45,958 nucleotides of DNA from Bacilli bacterium (GTDB lineage Bacteria; Bacillota_I; Bacilli_A; RF39; UBA660): positions 1 through 45,958 of the forward strand of contig JAGAYJ010000014.1 of the NCBI GenBank assembly GCA_017940575.1. Reading direction: 5' to 3'. Positions within the stretch are counted from its first letter, which is position 1. Each line of letters begins with the position of its first letter. Of this stretch, positions 8,065 to 16,376 are shown piece by piece. The notes under the pieces are model-generated. The model did not search any database. It was not told the origin of the DNA and saw only the letters and a list, made by a program, of their open reading frames with translations. Made by a program: the position numbers and the translations under genes.

Positions 8065-8456
8065 AATTTCTTTAAAACTTCTTTAGTGACATCAATTGCT
8101 TTTGCTCTTACAGCTTCAGCTGCACTTTCTAAGACTGGAGTTCCTTTTTCTACAGCATAATCAACTAATTCAGCAGCCATATCTTGAATATCTTTAGCTT
8201 TTTTCTTGGCAATTTTTAAAACTTTTTCTTTATCTAAATCAGATAATTCTTCTTCTAATAAGGCAATTTTAGCATTAATAGTCTCTTTTACCTCATCTTT
8301 ATCTAAATCTTTTGCTTTATTAATCAACTCATCAATTTTAGCTTTTAAGTCACGTCTAGTTTCACTACCTTTTTTAGGTGCGAATAAAATTCCTAATGAT
8401 GCTCCAATAGCTGCACCAGCAAGTAGTTTTCCAAAACCTTTTTTACTCTTCTTCAT
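8049..8456 (-). CDS. YtxH-like membrane-anchored coiled-coil protein
   Basis: Starting at the ATG at 8454-8456 (preceded by GAGGATGAGGATA), the product is about 135 residues. The N-terminus GFGKLLAGAAIGASLGILFAPKKGSETRR has a glycine-rich membrane segment followed by APKKGSETR, the defining YtxH (PF12732) pattern. The remainder is a Lys/Glu-rich amphipathic helix. YtxH proteins are stress-linked in B. subtilis and of uncertain function. The start overlaps the DUF948-like gene by 14 bases, suggesting coupled translation. A longer reading with a hydrophobic lead-in is out of frame with normal start signals, and I rejected it. Confidence 0.8.
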   Translation of the reverse strand: MKKSKKGFGKLLAGAAIGASLGILFAPKKGSETRRDLKAKIDELINKAKDLDKDEVKETINAKIALLEEELSDLDKEKVLKIAKKKAKDIQDMAAELVDYAVEKGTPVLESAAEAVRAKAIDVTKEVLKKLEGNK

Positions 8457-8739
8457 TATCCTCATCCTCTTTCTTTTTTCTTTTTGTAAATAAAGCAGTA
8501 AGTGTTGATGCAACTGTTCCAACCACTTTATCGCTAACAATTGATAAAGTATCAGTTGCAGTATCAATAATATCAAAGACACCATCTAATTTTTTTTGCT
8601 TTGTATCAATATCAGTAACTACGTTATTTACTTTGTTTACTGTCTTAATCATTTTTATTCCTAAAATAATTAACACTATTAAAAGTATACTACCTAAAAC
8701 ACATAATATGACAAAACATAAATCTGTTATATCTATCAT
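8443..8739 (-). CDS. Small membrane protein, DUF948-like
   Basis: The 98 residues comprise an N-terminal membrane helix (about 7-29), a polar helix with heptad-like TVNKVNNVVTDIDTKQKKLDG, a short hydrophobic stretch and a highly charged tail KRKKKEDEDNEEE. A DUF948-like protein next to a YtxH protein is a common Firmicute arrangement. The ATG overlaps the previous stop codon (TAATG), so it is coupled to the acidic protein gene upstream. It probably forms an oligomeric membrane-associated complex with its neighbours. That is inference, and family membership is by appearance only. Confidence 0.65.
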   Translation of the reverse strand: MIDITDLCFVILCVLGSILLIVLIILGIKMIKTVNKVNNVVTDIDTKQKKLDGVFDIIDTATDTLSIVSDKVVGTVASTLTALFTKRKKKEDEDNEEE

Positions 8740-9890
8740 TATTCATCATCCTTTTTTTCATAACTAGAATCAAGTATATCAAATAGTTCACTTTCTTCTA
8801 AATCATCTTCAATTACTTCTTTTTTCTTCTTACTTTTAGTCTTTGTAGCTTTTTCATTTTCATCCATTAAATTATTAATTTCAGCTAATTTTTTCTTTTG
8901 TTCTTCTAACTCACGTGCAAGAGCAACAGTCTCATCATCTTCAACTAATGATTTAGCTAACTCAACGTCTGTCTTAGTTGTCTCAATTTCGTCATCAAGT
9001 AATTGCTTAGATAATTCAACATCTGTCTTAGTGCTATCATCATCAAGTAAATTATCTGCATAAACATTATCATCTACTTCAAATGCTTCATCTAAATTAG
9101 ATGCATTGCTTTTTGATATAAAATCAATATTATTTGTTTTGTTATCAATTTCTTCTATAATAGCATCTTTTTTTTCGTCCAACTCATCTAATATTTCTTC
9201 TTTTTTCAAGTTAAGTTTTCCAAATATTTCATCAACTGTAGCAGGTTTTTTCTCAACTACCTCAGGTTCTTTAGTTGATTCTAATTCTTCATATTTATCT
9301 AATTCTTCAAAGATATTTATATCAGGTTCTACAACCTCTTCTATATCATTTAAAAGAAGTGATTTACCTAAAATATCATCTTTAATATCATCTTCTAAGT
9401 TACCAAAAGCTTTATTTCTAACGTCATCAATATTTTTAGCTGCTGGTCTTGAATATGAAGATGTCACTTTTTTTAGTTTAATATCTTCTTTTTCATAATT
9501 CTTATTAAGAACACCATATACAGGTGAGATAATTGGAGATGGTTTAAACTCACGTTTTTTAACTGGTTCAGTATTAATAACCGCACCTTTATAAGCAACA
9601 GGTTTAGCTTCTTCTTTCTTAACTTCTTTTTTTATTTCTTCTTTTTTAGGACGTTCTAAGTCTTTAAAATCATCATCATTAAATATAACAAACTTTTCTT
9701 CTCTAGTTTGTTTAACTTCTTCAACTGGTTTAATTTCTTCTTTTTCTATAACAGGACGTTCTACTGAACGTTCTACTGGTCTTTCCATTATTTCAATTGA
9801 AGGTTTTGCATTTTGTCTAGTTTCTCTTTTTACTGGTTCTTCATCTATTTCCTCAGTAAATAAATTTTTAACTTTATCAAATAATCCCAT
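8739..9890 (-). CDS. Long acidic, largely disordered protein
   Basis: About 383 residues from the ATG preceded by GAGGTGAAATT. It opens with an amphipathic MGLFDKVKNLFTEE helix, which may bind membrane as in some division proteins. A long Glu/Lys/Val-rich region of low complexity follows. In the middle, KPSPIISPVYGVLNKNY stands out as an ordered, conserved-looking motif, possibly a docking peptide. Near the C-terminus a degenerate tandem repeat occurs twice: TKTDVELSKQLLDDE and TKTDVELAKSLVEDDE. A coiled coil and a Lys-rich tail end the protein. I do not recognise the family. Its position between a lipoprotein gene and two small membrane-protein genes suggests a cytoplasmic scaffold for an envelope or division assembly. 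Confidence 0.7.
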   Translation of the reverse strand: MGLFDKVKNLFTEEIDEEPVKRETRQNAKPSIEIMERPVERSVERPVIEKEEIKPVEEVKQTREEKFVIFNDDDFKDLERPKKEEIKKEVKKEEAKPVAYKGAVINTEPVKKREFKPSPIISPVYGVLNKNYEKEDIKLKKVTSSYSRPAAKNIDDVRNKAFGNLEDDIKDDILGKSLLLNDIEEVVEPDINIFEELDKYEELESTKEPEVVEKKPATVDEIFGKLNLKKEEILDELDEKKDAIIEEIDNKTNNIDFISKSNASNLDEAFEVDDNVYADNLLDDDSTKTDVELSKQLLDDEIETTKTDVELAKSLVEDDETVALARELEEQKKKLAEINNLMDENEKATKTKSKKKKEVIEDDLEESELFDILDSSYEKKDDE

Positions 9891-9900
9891 AATTTCACCT

Positions 9901-10503
9901 CTATTTTTTATCATCATTATATTTTAAGAAATTATCTTTGTTTTCATTTTTGATTTTAAATTTTGTATATTGTTCTTCTTTGTTAGTGAAATATTCTTCA
10001 TCTAACATAAGAGCAATTATATTATCATTAAACTTAACAGTAGATAAGATATATGAAGCATCAAGTATAACTTTATTAATATCTTGTTTTTTTACTAATG
10101 CTTCAATTTTAGAATAATTATATACAAATTCTATTAAGTATTTGTTATCCTGTTTAGTAATTTCTATATAACCTGACTTTTCGCCTTCTATTTTTTTTGA
10201 ATAATAAACATCTTTATTTTCTTTATAATCTATTTTTGTTTTATAAAAATATCCAACGGCATCTATATAAAGGTAATAGTAATTACCATCTGAATATAAT
10301 ACATCATTAAGTTCATTTGTATCTATATAAGATACTCCTCTTGGTCGATAATACTTATATCCTTTACCAATACGATTATATAGCTTATTATTTTTTGACA
10401 AAACTACATTTGTAATATTATCGATACTTTTGGTATCAATTCTAACAACTGTACAACCACTTGTTAGAAAGAGAAGCATTATAACAATTAATATTTTTTT
10501 CAT
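9901..10503 (-). CDS. Putative lipoprotein
   Basis: At 200 residues it has the signal MKKILIVIMLLFLTSGC, a lipobox (LTSGC) with Cys17 as the lipid-bearing residue. The mature region is rich in Tyr, Asp, Lys and Asn and looks beta-stranded (NYYYLYIDAVGYFYKTKIDY), with no family I recognise. It starts after GGTGAGATATG and ends 10 bases before the acidic protein gene, so it is the first gene of the cluster 8049-10503. Its role is likely extracytoplasmic, perhaps the outer part of an envelope-spanning assembly. Confidence 0.7.
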   Translation of the reverse strand: MKKILIVIMLLFLTSGCTVVRIDTKSIDNITNVVLSKNNKLYNRIGKGYKYYRPRGVSYIDTNELNDVLYSDGNYYYLYIDAVGYFYKTKIDYKENKDVYYSKKIEGEKSGYIEITKQDNKYLIEFVYNYSKIEALVKKQDINKVILDASYILSTVKFNDNIIALMLDEEYFTNKEEQYTKFKIKNENKDNFLKYNDDKK

Positions 10504-10583
10504 ATCTCACCACTCTTATAATAATTATAACAAAAAATATAAAATTAAGAAAGTATTTTAATTAGAATGTGTAAATAGTATGT

Positions 10584-11213
10584 CTATTTATATACTCTAA
10601 TTTTATATATTGGAAAACCTTTTGAATGGAATTTCATCTCATACTCAGTTGGAATATTATCTTTTATATCATCATTATATAAGTCCAAGCTTAAATTTTC
10701 TATAGTAAAACCCTGCGTGTTAAATGAGATAACTGAGTATTCAAATAGTTTTCTATTATCTGTTTTAAATGTAATAATTTCTTTATCTTTAAAAATAGTT
10801 TTATATTTATTTAAGAATTTTGGACTAGTTAGTCTTCTTTTAGCATGTCTATCTTTTGGCCATGGATCTGAGAAATTTAAGTAAACTTCATCTATTTCAT
10901 GATCAAACACTTCTTCTATTTTTCCAGCATCCATTCTAATTAATCTTAAATTAGGAAGATCTAGAGTATCTAGTCTTCTTATAGCTTTTACCATGACACT
11001 ATCATATTTCTCAATTCCAATAAAATTAATATTAGGGTATTTTATAGCATTTTCAATTATAAAATTCCCCTTACCCATACCTATTTCTATTCGAATAGGA
11101 TTATTATTGTTAAATAATTTATTAAATGAACCTTTATGTTCAGTATAATCTTTAATCACATATTTAGAATTTTCTACAATCTCTTCTGCACCTTTTACAT
11201 GTTTTAGCCTCAT
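10584..11213 (-). CDS. trmB: tRNA (guanine-N7-)-methyltransferase
   Basis: The 209 residues carry the TrmB signatures: SAM-binding IEIGMGKGNFI, GIEKYDSVMVKA, and the catalytic/substrate segment FSDPWPKDRHAKRRLTSPKFL. TrmB makes m7G at position 46 in the variable loop of tRNAs. Length and motif spacing are normal for a Firmicute enzyme. The start follows AGGTGATAAAATG. An extended -10 promoter (TGTTATAAT at 11229-11237) lies just upstream, immediately after the tig terminator. Confidence 0.95.
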   Translation of the reverse strand: MRLKHVKGAEEIVENSKYVIKDYTEHKGSFNKLFNNNNPIRIEIGMGKGNFIIENAIKYPNINFIGIEKYDSVMVKAIRRLDTLDLPNLRLIRMDAGKIEEVFDHEIDEVYLNFSDPWPKDRHAKRRLTSPKFLNKYKTIFKDKEIITFKTDNRKLFEYSVISFNTQGFTIENLSLDLYNDDIKDNIPTEYEMKFHSKGFPIYKIRVYK

Positions 11214-11228
11214 TTTATCACCTAATCA

Positions 11229-11237
11229 ATTATAACA
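11229..11237 (-). promoter_or_regulatory. Extended -10 promoter of trmB
   Basis: TGTTATAAT on the minus strand is a consensus extended -10. The -35 region is weak, as expected for this class, and overlaps the tig terminator. Confidence 0.5.
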
Positions 11238-11243
11238 TAAAAA

Positions 11244-11263
11244 AAGAGATTATTAAATCTCTT
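11244..11263 (-). terminator. greA-tig terminator
   Basis: AAGAGAT (11244-11250) pairs with ATCTCTT (11257-11263). T's follow in the minus direction. The hairpin includes the first bases of the tig stop codon. Confidence 0.7.
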
Positions 11264-12503
11264 AGTTATTTTCCTTTAAGAATTCAATAGTCTTACGCAT
11301 TTCTTTATCGTATTTAACCATGTCTAGACCACCAAATAATTTTAAGAATTCATCTTTTTTCATATTGTATTTAGTTGCTAAATCATCAGCTTCAGCCTCA
11401 GCTTCAGCGTCTGTTACTGTAATATTTTCTTTTTCTTTAATAGCTTCTAAAAGTAATCTTTCTTTAACTCTTTTTTCAGCTTCTGGATGCATTTGATCTT
11501 TAAGTGCTGCTTCATCTGAGTTAGTGAATTTAAAGAATTGCTCTAAAGTAATTCCTTGCATTTTTAAGTTTTCTTCATATTGTCTTAACATTCTATCAAT
11601 TTCTTCATGAATCATAGCATGTGGAACTTCAACTTCCATGTTTTCGATTGCTTTATCAATTAATTCATTAACAAAGTGTTCTTCAGCATGAGTTTCTTTA
11701 TGAGTTTTAATGTTTTCTTTAACTTGTGCTTTTAAAGATTCAACATCATTAATTCCATCCATTCCTAAGTCTTCAAAGAAATCTTTATCTAGTTCTGGAA
11801 TTTTAACTTCTTTAACTTCATGTACTTTAATTTTAAATACTGCTTTTGCACCTTTTAATTCTTCAGCATGATAGTCTTCAGGGAAAGTTACTTCTATATC
11901 TTTTTCATCTCCAGATTTAAGTCCTATTAATTGTTCTTCAAATCCTGGGATAAATGTATTTGAACCTATTTCTAATGAATAGTTTTCAGCTTTACCACCT
12001 TCGAAAGCTACACCATCTTTATAACCATCAAAGTCAATAATTGCGATATTACCGTTTTCAATAGCTCCTTCTTTAACTACGTTTTCAGCATATCTATTTC
12101 TCATCTCATCGATTGTTTTATTGATTTCTTCATCAGTTACTTCAACATCTTCTTTTTTAACACCAAGTTTAGTGTATTTACCAAGTTTAACTTCAGGATA
12201 TAAAGTTAGACTAAATGAGAATTCACAACCATTTTCATCAATACTTTTTAAATTAACTTGTGGTTGAGCAACGATTTTTAAGTCTTTATTTTCACTAATC
12301 ATTTTTTGATAAGCATCATTTAAACAAATATCAGCAGCATCAAAGAAAAGTGATTCTTTACCATATTTTTTAATAAATACATCTTTTGGTGCTTTTCCTT
12401 TTCTAAATCCTGGAATATTAGCTTTTTTTACTGCTTCTTTAAAAGCTTTATCTAATGCTTCTTCCCATTCTTTTCCTTCTATTTTAACATTAACTTCTTT
12501 CAT
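11262..12503 (-). CDS. tig: Trigger factor, ribosome-associated chaperone
   Basis: The 413 residues form the three trigger-factor domains. The N-terminal ribosome-binding domain has the signature GFRKGKAP (about residues 32-39). The FKBP-type peptidyl-prolyl isomerase domain (about 130-235) includes FDGYKDGVAFEGG and IPGFEEQLIGLKSGDE. The helical C-terminal chaperone arms follow. It binds ribosomal protein L23 and shields nascent chains at the exit tunnel. The N-terminus begins about a dozen residues later than in B. subtilis, so the first strand is short. The start follows TAGGAGGACAATATG. The gap to greA is nine bases, so the two are cotranscribed. Confidence 0.96.
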   Translation of the reverse strand: MKEVNVKIEGKEWEEALDKAFKEAVKKANIPGFRKGKAPKDVFIKKYGKESLFFDAADICLNDAYQKMISENKDLKIVAQPQVNLKSIDENGCEFSFSLTLYPEVKLGKYTKLGVKKEDVEVTDEEINKTIDEMRNRYAENVVKEGAIENGNIAIIDFDGYKDGVAFEGGKAENYSLEIGSNTFIPGFEEQLIGLKSGDEKDIEVTFPEDYHAEELKGAKAVFKIKVHEVKEVKIPELDKDFFEDLGMDGINDVESLKAQVKENIKTHKETHAEEHFVNELIDKAIENMEVEVPHAMIHEEIDRMLRQYEENLKMQGITLEQFFKFTNSDEAALKDQMHPEAEKRVKERLLLEAIKEKENITVTDAEAEAEADDLATKYNMKKDEFLKLFGGLDMVKYDKEMRKTIEFLKENN

Positions 12504-12512
12504 ATTGTCCTC

Positions 12513-12983
12513 CTATTTAATGTTTAGTATTTTAACTTCATAGCTTCCTGCTTCAGCATTAACAGTAGCTACCTCACCTACTGATTTACCCATAATTGCT
12601 TTAGCAAGTGGTGATTCGTTTGATATTTTATTATCAAATGGATCTACTTCACTAGTACCAACTATAGTGTAAGTATCTTCTTCATTATCGTCTAAATATT
12701 TAATTGTAACAACTGAACCAAATGAAACAGCATTTGAATCATTTTTTTCAATAATTACTGCTTTTTCTATCATAACTTCTAGTTGAGCAATTCTGCCTTC
12801 TACTTCTGCTTGTTCTGATCTTGCTGCATCATATTCAGCATTTTCTGATAAATCTCCAAGTGCTCTTGCTTCTTTTAAAGCTTGAACAACTTCTGGTCTT
12901 CTAACTAATTTAAGTTCATCTAATTCTTTTTTTAACTCTTCTAGTCCTTGTTCAGTTAGATAATATTCTTTTGTCTTGTCCAT
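12513..12983 (-). CDS. greA: Transcription elongation factor GreA
   Basis: About 156 residues. The N-terminal antiparallel coiled coil includes LTEQGLEELKKELDELK and the conserved tip segment ALGDLSENAEYDAAR, whose acidic residues reach the RNA polymerase active site. The C-terminal FKBP-like domain ends in SYEVKILNI. GreA stimulates cleavage of backtracked transcripts. The start is the ATG at 12981-12983. An upstream GTG three codons earlier is part of the GAGGTGG ribosome binding site. It is the first gene of a greA-tig operon with a strong promoter. Confidence 0.96.
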   Translation of the reverse strand: MDKTKEYYLTEQGLEELKKELDELKLVRRPEVVQALKEARALGDLSENAEYDAARSEQAEVEGRIAQLEVMIEKAVIIEKNDSNAVSFGSVVTIKYLDDNEEDTYTIVGTSEVDPFDNKISNESPLAKAIMGKSVGEVATVNAEAGSYEVKILNIK

Positions 12984-13013
12984 GTATTCCACCTCTTTAT
13001 AATTTACTTAATG

Positions 13014-13042
13014 ATAATATAACAAAATAAGCGTTTTGTCAA
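13014..13042 (-). promoter_or_regulatory. Promoter of greA-tig
   Basis: A perfect TTGACA (13037-13042), a 17-base spacer and TATTAT (13014-13019) lie about 30 bases before the greA start. The -35 box sits two bases from the end of the upstream U32 gene, with no terminator between them. Confidence 0.65.
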
Positions 13043-13044
13043 CT

Positions 13045-14229
13045 TTATTTTCTTATTAAATCATATTTAAATACTTCTTTATTTAGTCTCACTTTTACGA
13101 TTTCCATTGGATGTCTAACTAAATCCATAGTATTCCCTTCCATGTCATATATCTCATCAATTGTAATTTCTATATCTTCATGATTAGGCCCAAATATAAT
13201 TGCCTTATCTCCTACTTTAAATAAGTTTCTCTCTTGAACAGTAGCAAGATGTGACTCTTTATCATAATCTAATATTACTCCTAAGAAATCTTGATTAGAT
13301 ACTTCCACTCTACCATTATAATAACCGCATGTTGAATCATTTACTCCATTATAGAATTGTGGAACTGAATCTCTATTCGCACAATTTCTTAAGATTTTTT
13401 CATATTCTGGATTATATTTATAGTTTTCTTTATCACTCAAATAGCTATCAATCACTTTTCTATAAGTATTAACAATGGTTGCTATATAATATATTGAACG
13501 CATTCTACCTTCAATTTTAAATGAAGTTATACCTTGGTCTATCATATCTGGAATATATTTTAACATTGATAGGTCTTTAGCACAGAAAGTAAATTCTTTC
13601 TCACCTTTTATTGTCTCTTTATTCTCGCTTAATAAATCAAAGTCCCATCTACATATTTGAGCACATCCACCACGATTTGCATCTCTTCCTGTAAAAAGAT
13701 TTGAAAGTGCACATCTACCACTAATACCTGCACACATTGCTCCATGTATAAAGCATTCTAGTTCTATGTCTACATTATCTTTTATGGCTTTAATCTCTTC
13801 TTTAGAACACTCTCTTGCAAGCACTATTCTCTCGCAACCTAACTCTTTATAGAATTTAGCTGTCTCAACATTCATACTTGATGCTTGTGTTGATATATGA
13901 ACTGGTATTTTAGTGTGTTCTAAAGCAAGTTTTACAATAGTTAAATCACTTACTATAATAGCATCGACATTACACTCTTCTAATTTTTTTAAATAGTCAA
14001 TTACTGCTTTTAACTCTTTATTATGTAATACTATATTTACTGTTACATATATTTTTTTATTCATTGAATGAGCAAGTTCACACGCTTCTTTAATCTCATC
14101 AAATGAAAAATTTATAGCATTCGCACGAAGACCAAGTAGTGGTCCTCCAATATATACAGCATCTGCTCCATATATTAGGGCATACTTTAGTCTTTCCATA
14201 TCACCTGCAGGCGCTAATAACTCTGGCAT
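13045..14229 (-). CDS. U32 family tRNA hydroxylation protein (TrhP2/YrrO-like)
   Basis: The 394 residues begin with the U32 signature PELLAPAGDMERLKYALIYGADAVYIGG. The cysteine-rich core is CFIHGAMCAGISGRC, then NRGGCAQICRWDF, whose cysteines bind an iron-sulfur cluster in this family. A C-terminal beta domain follows. U32 proteins of the YrrO/TrhP type support prephenate-dependent formation of 5-hydroxyuridine at tRNA position 34. It is paired (9-base gap) with a smaller U32 protein, as yrrN-yrrO are in B. subtilis. The methyltransferase partner yrrM (trmR) is not adjacent. The start follows AGGTGATATTATG. Confidence 0.85.
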   Translation of the reverse strand: MPELLAPAGDMERLKYALIYGADAVYIGGPLLGLRANAINFSFDEIKEACELAHSMNKKIYVTVNIVLHNKELKAVIDYLKKLEECNVDAIIVSDLTIVKLALEHTKIPVHISTQASSMNVETAKFYKELGCERIVLARECSKEEIKAIKDNVDIELECFIHGAMCAGISGRCALSNLFTGRDANRGGCAQICRWDFDLLSENKETIKGEKEFTFCAKDLSMLKYIPDMIDQGITSFKIEGRMRSIYYIATIVNTYRKVIDSYLSDKENYKYNPEYEKILRNCANRDSVPQFYNGVNDSTCGYYNGRVEVSNQDFLGVILDYDKESHLATVQERNLFKVGDKAIIFGPNHEDIEITIDEIYDMEGNTMDLVRHPMEIVKVRLNKEVFKYDLIRK

Positions 14230-14238
14230 AATATCACC

Positions 14239-15066
14239 TCACTTTACTTTATAAGTTGTCTCATTAAATAGAAATCCTTTATCACTGCCAGGTATTTCTA
14301 AATCTATTTCATTTTTTTCTTTAAATGTTTTAAGTACTTTTATAAATAAACTATCTTCTATATTAAATTCATTAAGTGTTACATAATCAATATCCAAATC
14401 TAAGTATTCTTTATATCCATTTAAGATATTATTTGAGTAAACTATTGTTCCCTCATGATTATCAACTATTGGATAAATTTTTCCTTCTTTTTCTATATAA
14501 TTTATACTTGATGAATCACTTAAATTAAAATGATCTAAATAGTTTTTCACTTCATGTCTTTTAGATGTAAAGATTGGAATATATCCAAACATAGGTGCGA
14601 TTAAAATAGAGTCAGTATTTTCCTTTATCTCTTTAATCTCCCTTAGAGTTATATCACTTGAAAGGTATGTATATTTAACTCCAAAAGAATACCAATTATT
14701 TATTGTTTGATAGTTAGTTGTTAAATGTTCTTGACTCCATACTAAATCAGTTTTAAAGTATCCATCACGCTTTAAGTTAACAAGTGCTACATCTGCATAA
14801 AGTATTCCCTTTATATTAAGTTTATCAAGTTCTAATAAATACTCTTTTAATCTATCTAATTCACTTGTAAATAAATTTTTATTAATAGCTATAAATAATT
14901 CTTTATTAAGAGTATCACATTTTTTACTTAACTCTTTTATTTCATCAATACTCACTTCAATTGGTAAGTTAACTGAATAATTCTTAAGTCCATATATAAA
15001 TCCATCAGCATATTCACTATATAAATCTATATTAGTTGATTTAGGCATAACTAAAAGTTTACTCAT
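14239..15066 (-). CDS. U32 family protein, small partner (TrhP1/YrrN-like)
   Basis: The 275 residues follow the U32 TIM-barrel pattern: YADGFIYGLKNYSV, an AINKNLF strand, LDKLNIKGILYADVALVNL and WSQEHLTTNY. The cysteine cluster of the larger partner is lacking. This is the arrangement of YrrN/TrhP1, which works with YrrO/TrhP2 in tRNA wobble uridine hydroxylation. The two genes are nine bases apart and surely cotranscribed. Function is inferred from the pair rather than from a catalytic motif. The start follows GTGATATTATG. Confidence 0.7.
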   Translation of the reverse strand: MSKLLVMPKSTNIDLYSEYADGFIYGLKNYSVNLPIEVSIDEIKELSKKCDTLNKELFIAINKNLFTSELDRLKEYLLELDKLNIKGILYADVALVNLKRDGYFKTDLVWSQEHLTTNYQTINNWYSFGVKYTYLSSDITLREIKEIKENTDSILIAPMFGYIPIFTSKRHEVKNYLDHFNLSDSSSINYIEKEGKIYPIVDNHEGTIVYSNNILNGYKEYLDLDIDYVTLNEFNIEDSLFIKVLKTFKEKNEIDLEIPGSDKGFLFNETTYKVK

Positions 15067-15099
15067 AATATCACATCCGCTAAGTATTATATCAAAAAA

Positions 15100-15116
15100 A
15101 GTAGAATTAATCTACT
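15100..15116 (-). terminator. Terminator of the cadherin-like/dockerin operon
   Basis: GTAGA (15101-15105) pairs with TCTAC (15111-15115), with an A-run at 15094-15100 on plus. The stop codon of the preceding gene lies in the loop. Confidence 0.6.
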
Positions 15117-16363
15117 TTGTTATTCATTTGTTTTACTTTAACTTTACTTCTCTTTTTATTTTTAACTAATACTGTTATTAATATTACTAATTCAATAAAA
15201 GCAAGTACTCCAAGACCCAAAGTTAATTTAAGATATAAGTGTTTATCTTTTATTAATGATTTAGTCTCTTCAGTGTTATATATTTGTAGAGTATCTTCAA
15301 CACTATCATACATATAAATGTTTTCTACACCTGTCTCTACATTCATACCATAAATCAATGCATATTTAGATTTTTTATTTAACTTATATGCATCTATTTT
15401 AGAATCGTTATAAGTTATTTCATATTTCTTATAATTTGATGGAATGTCATTTTTATTCCATGGAAGAGGTACTAAAACAACTTTATTAAATGTATATTCT
15501 TTATATAAAATATAATTATCTTTATCTTTTATATAATAGTTTTGATTTCCTTTTTCATCTTTTAGGGCAACTAAAGTATATCCAGTAACTTTTGATTTTA
15601 AAGCAGGAACTTCAGTTCCATTTATATCTACTGTTGTTGCTTCATAACCATTTACTTCACCAAGTCCTGATTTTTTTCTAACTACAGTATATTCAATACC
15701 ATCTACTTTAACTTTAATTGGATCAAACTCTTTAACTGTGGCATTTATTACATAAGTTCTTGTACTACCATTTTCAGCTGTAACAACTATCTCTAATCTA
15801 TTAGGACCATCCTGTACTTCTCTTTCACCTGCACCATTAATTGTTGCTCCAGAGTTAGAAGCGTTAGCAATTACATTAACCTTTGTTGTATCAGGATCTA
15901 ATTCTACTGAATACTCTAATGTATCTTTAGAAAATCCTGGAGTTAGTTCTTTGCCTTCAATTCCTAAGTTAGATAGTGTATTATCAGTTGATAAAACAAC
16001 AACTGGTTTAGCTTTTACATTTATAGTAACAGATTTAGAACCACTATATGCACTACCAGATGAGTAATCAGCAACATCAATTGGAGTAACAGTAATAGTA
16101 GCACTACCTATAGCTTTAGCATCAAACGTAAATGTTGGTGATTCATTATCTAAAAATACGCTTGATGTACCACCAGATAATATATTATTATTAGAAGATT
16201 TAATTGAAAATTTACCAGCAAGGCCAGTTGCACTTACTCTTACAACAACCTTATTGCCAACTATTACGCTTGAACTTGCAGAAATACTTAAAGAACCTGC
16301 ACTAACATTTTGTATAAACATAAATGATAAAACGATTGCCATTATATATAATATTCTTTTCAT
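15107..16363 (-). CDS. Surface protein with cadherin-like domain and C-terminal membrane anchor
   Basis: The 418 residues have a signal peptide (MKRILYIMAIVLSFMFIQNVSAG) and an Ig-like domain (about 24-120) ending TITVTPIDV...SVTINVKAK. A cadherin-like beta-sandwich (PF12733-type, about 125-212) follows, with LSNLGIEGKELTPGFSKDT and ENGSTRTYVINATV. A unique beta region (about 215-350) leads to one membrane helix (about 375-400) and a basic cytoplasmic tail. It is a type I membrane protein facing outward. It is 13 bases downstream of a dockerin-bearing glucosaminidase gene in the same operon. The first domain could be the partner that binds the dockerin, but I see no clear cohesin signature, so this is speculation. 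Confidence 0.75.
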   Translation of the reverse strand: MKRILYIMAIVLSFMFIQNVSAGSLSISASSSVIVGNKVVVRVSATGLAGKFSIKSSNNNILSGGTSSVFLDNESPTFTFDAKAIGSATITVTPIDVADYSSGSAYSGSKSVTINVKAKPVVVLSTDNTLSNLGIEGKELTPGFSKDTLEYSVELDPDTTKVNVIANASNSGATINGAGEREVQDGPNRLEIVVTAENGSTRTYVINATVKEFDPIKVKVDGIEYTVVRKKSGLGEVNGYEATTVDINGTEVPALKSKVTGYTLVALKDEKGNQNYYIKDKDNYILYKEYTFNKVVLVPLPWNKNDIPSNYKKYEITYNDSKIDAYKLNKKSKYALIYGMNVETGVENIYMYDSVEDTLQIYNTEETKSLIKDKHLYLKLTLGLGVLAFIELVILITVLVKNKKRSKVKVKQMNNKVD

Positions 16364-16376
16364 ATGTCACCCCTTA

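Noticed and set aside
8457-8585. A longer N-terminus for the YtxH-like protein with a hydrophobic lead-in
   Set aside because: It lies entirely inside the DUF948-like gene in another frame. The internal ATG at 8456 has a good ribosome binding site and begins the recognisable domain.
9001-9050. Tandem repeat in the acidic protein as a mobile or phase-variable element
   Set aside because: The repeat (TKTDVELSK / TKTDVELAK) is degenerate and in frame, so it is better explained as an old internal duplication.
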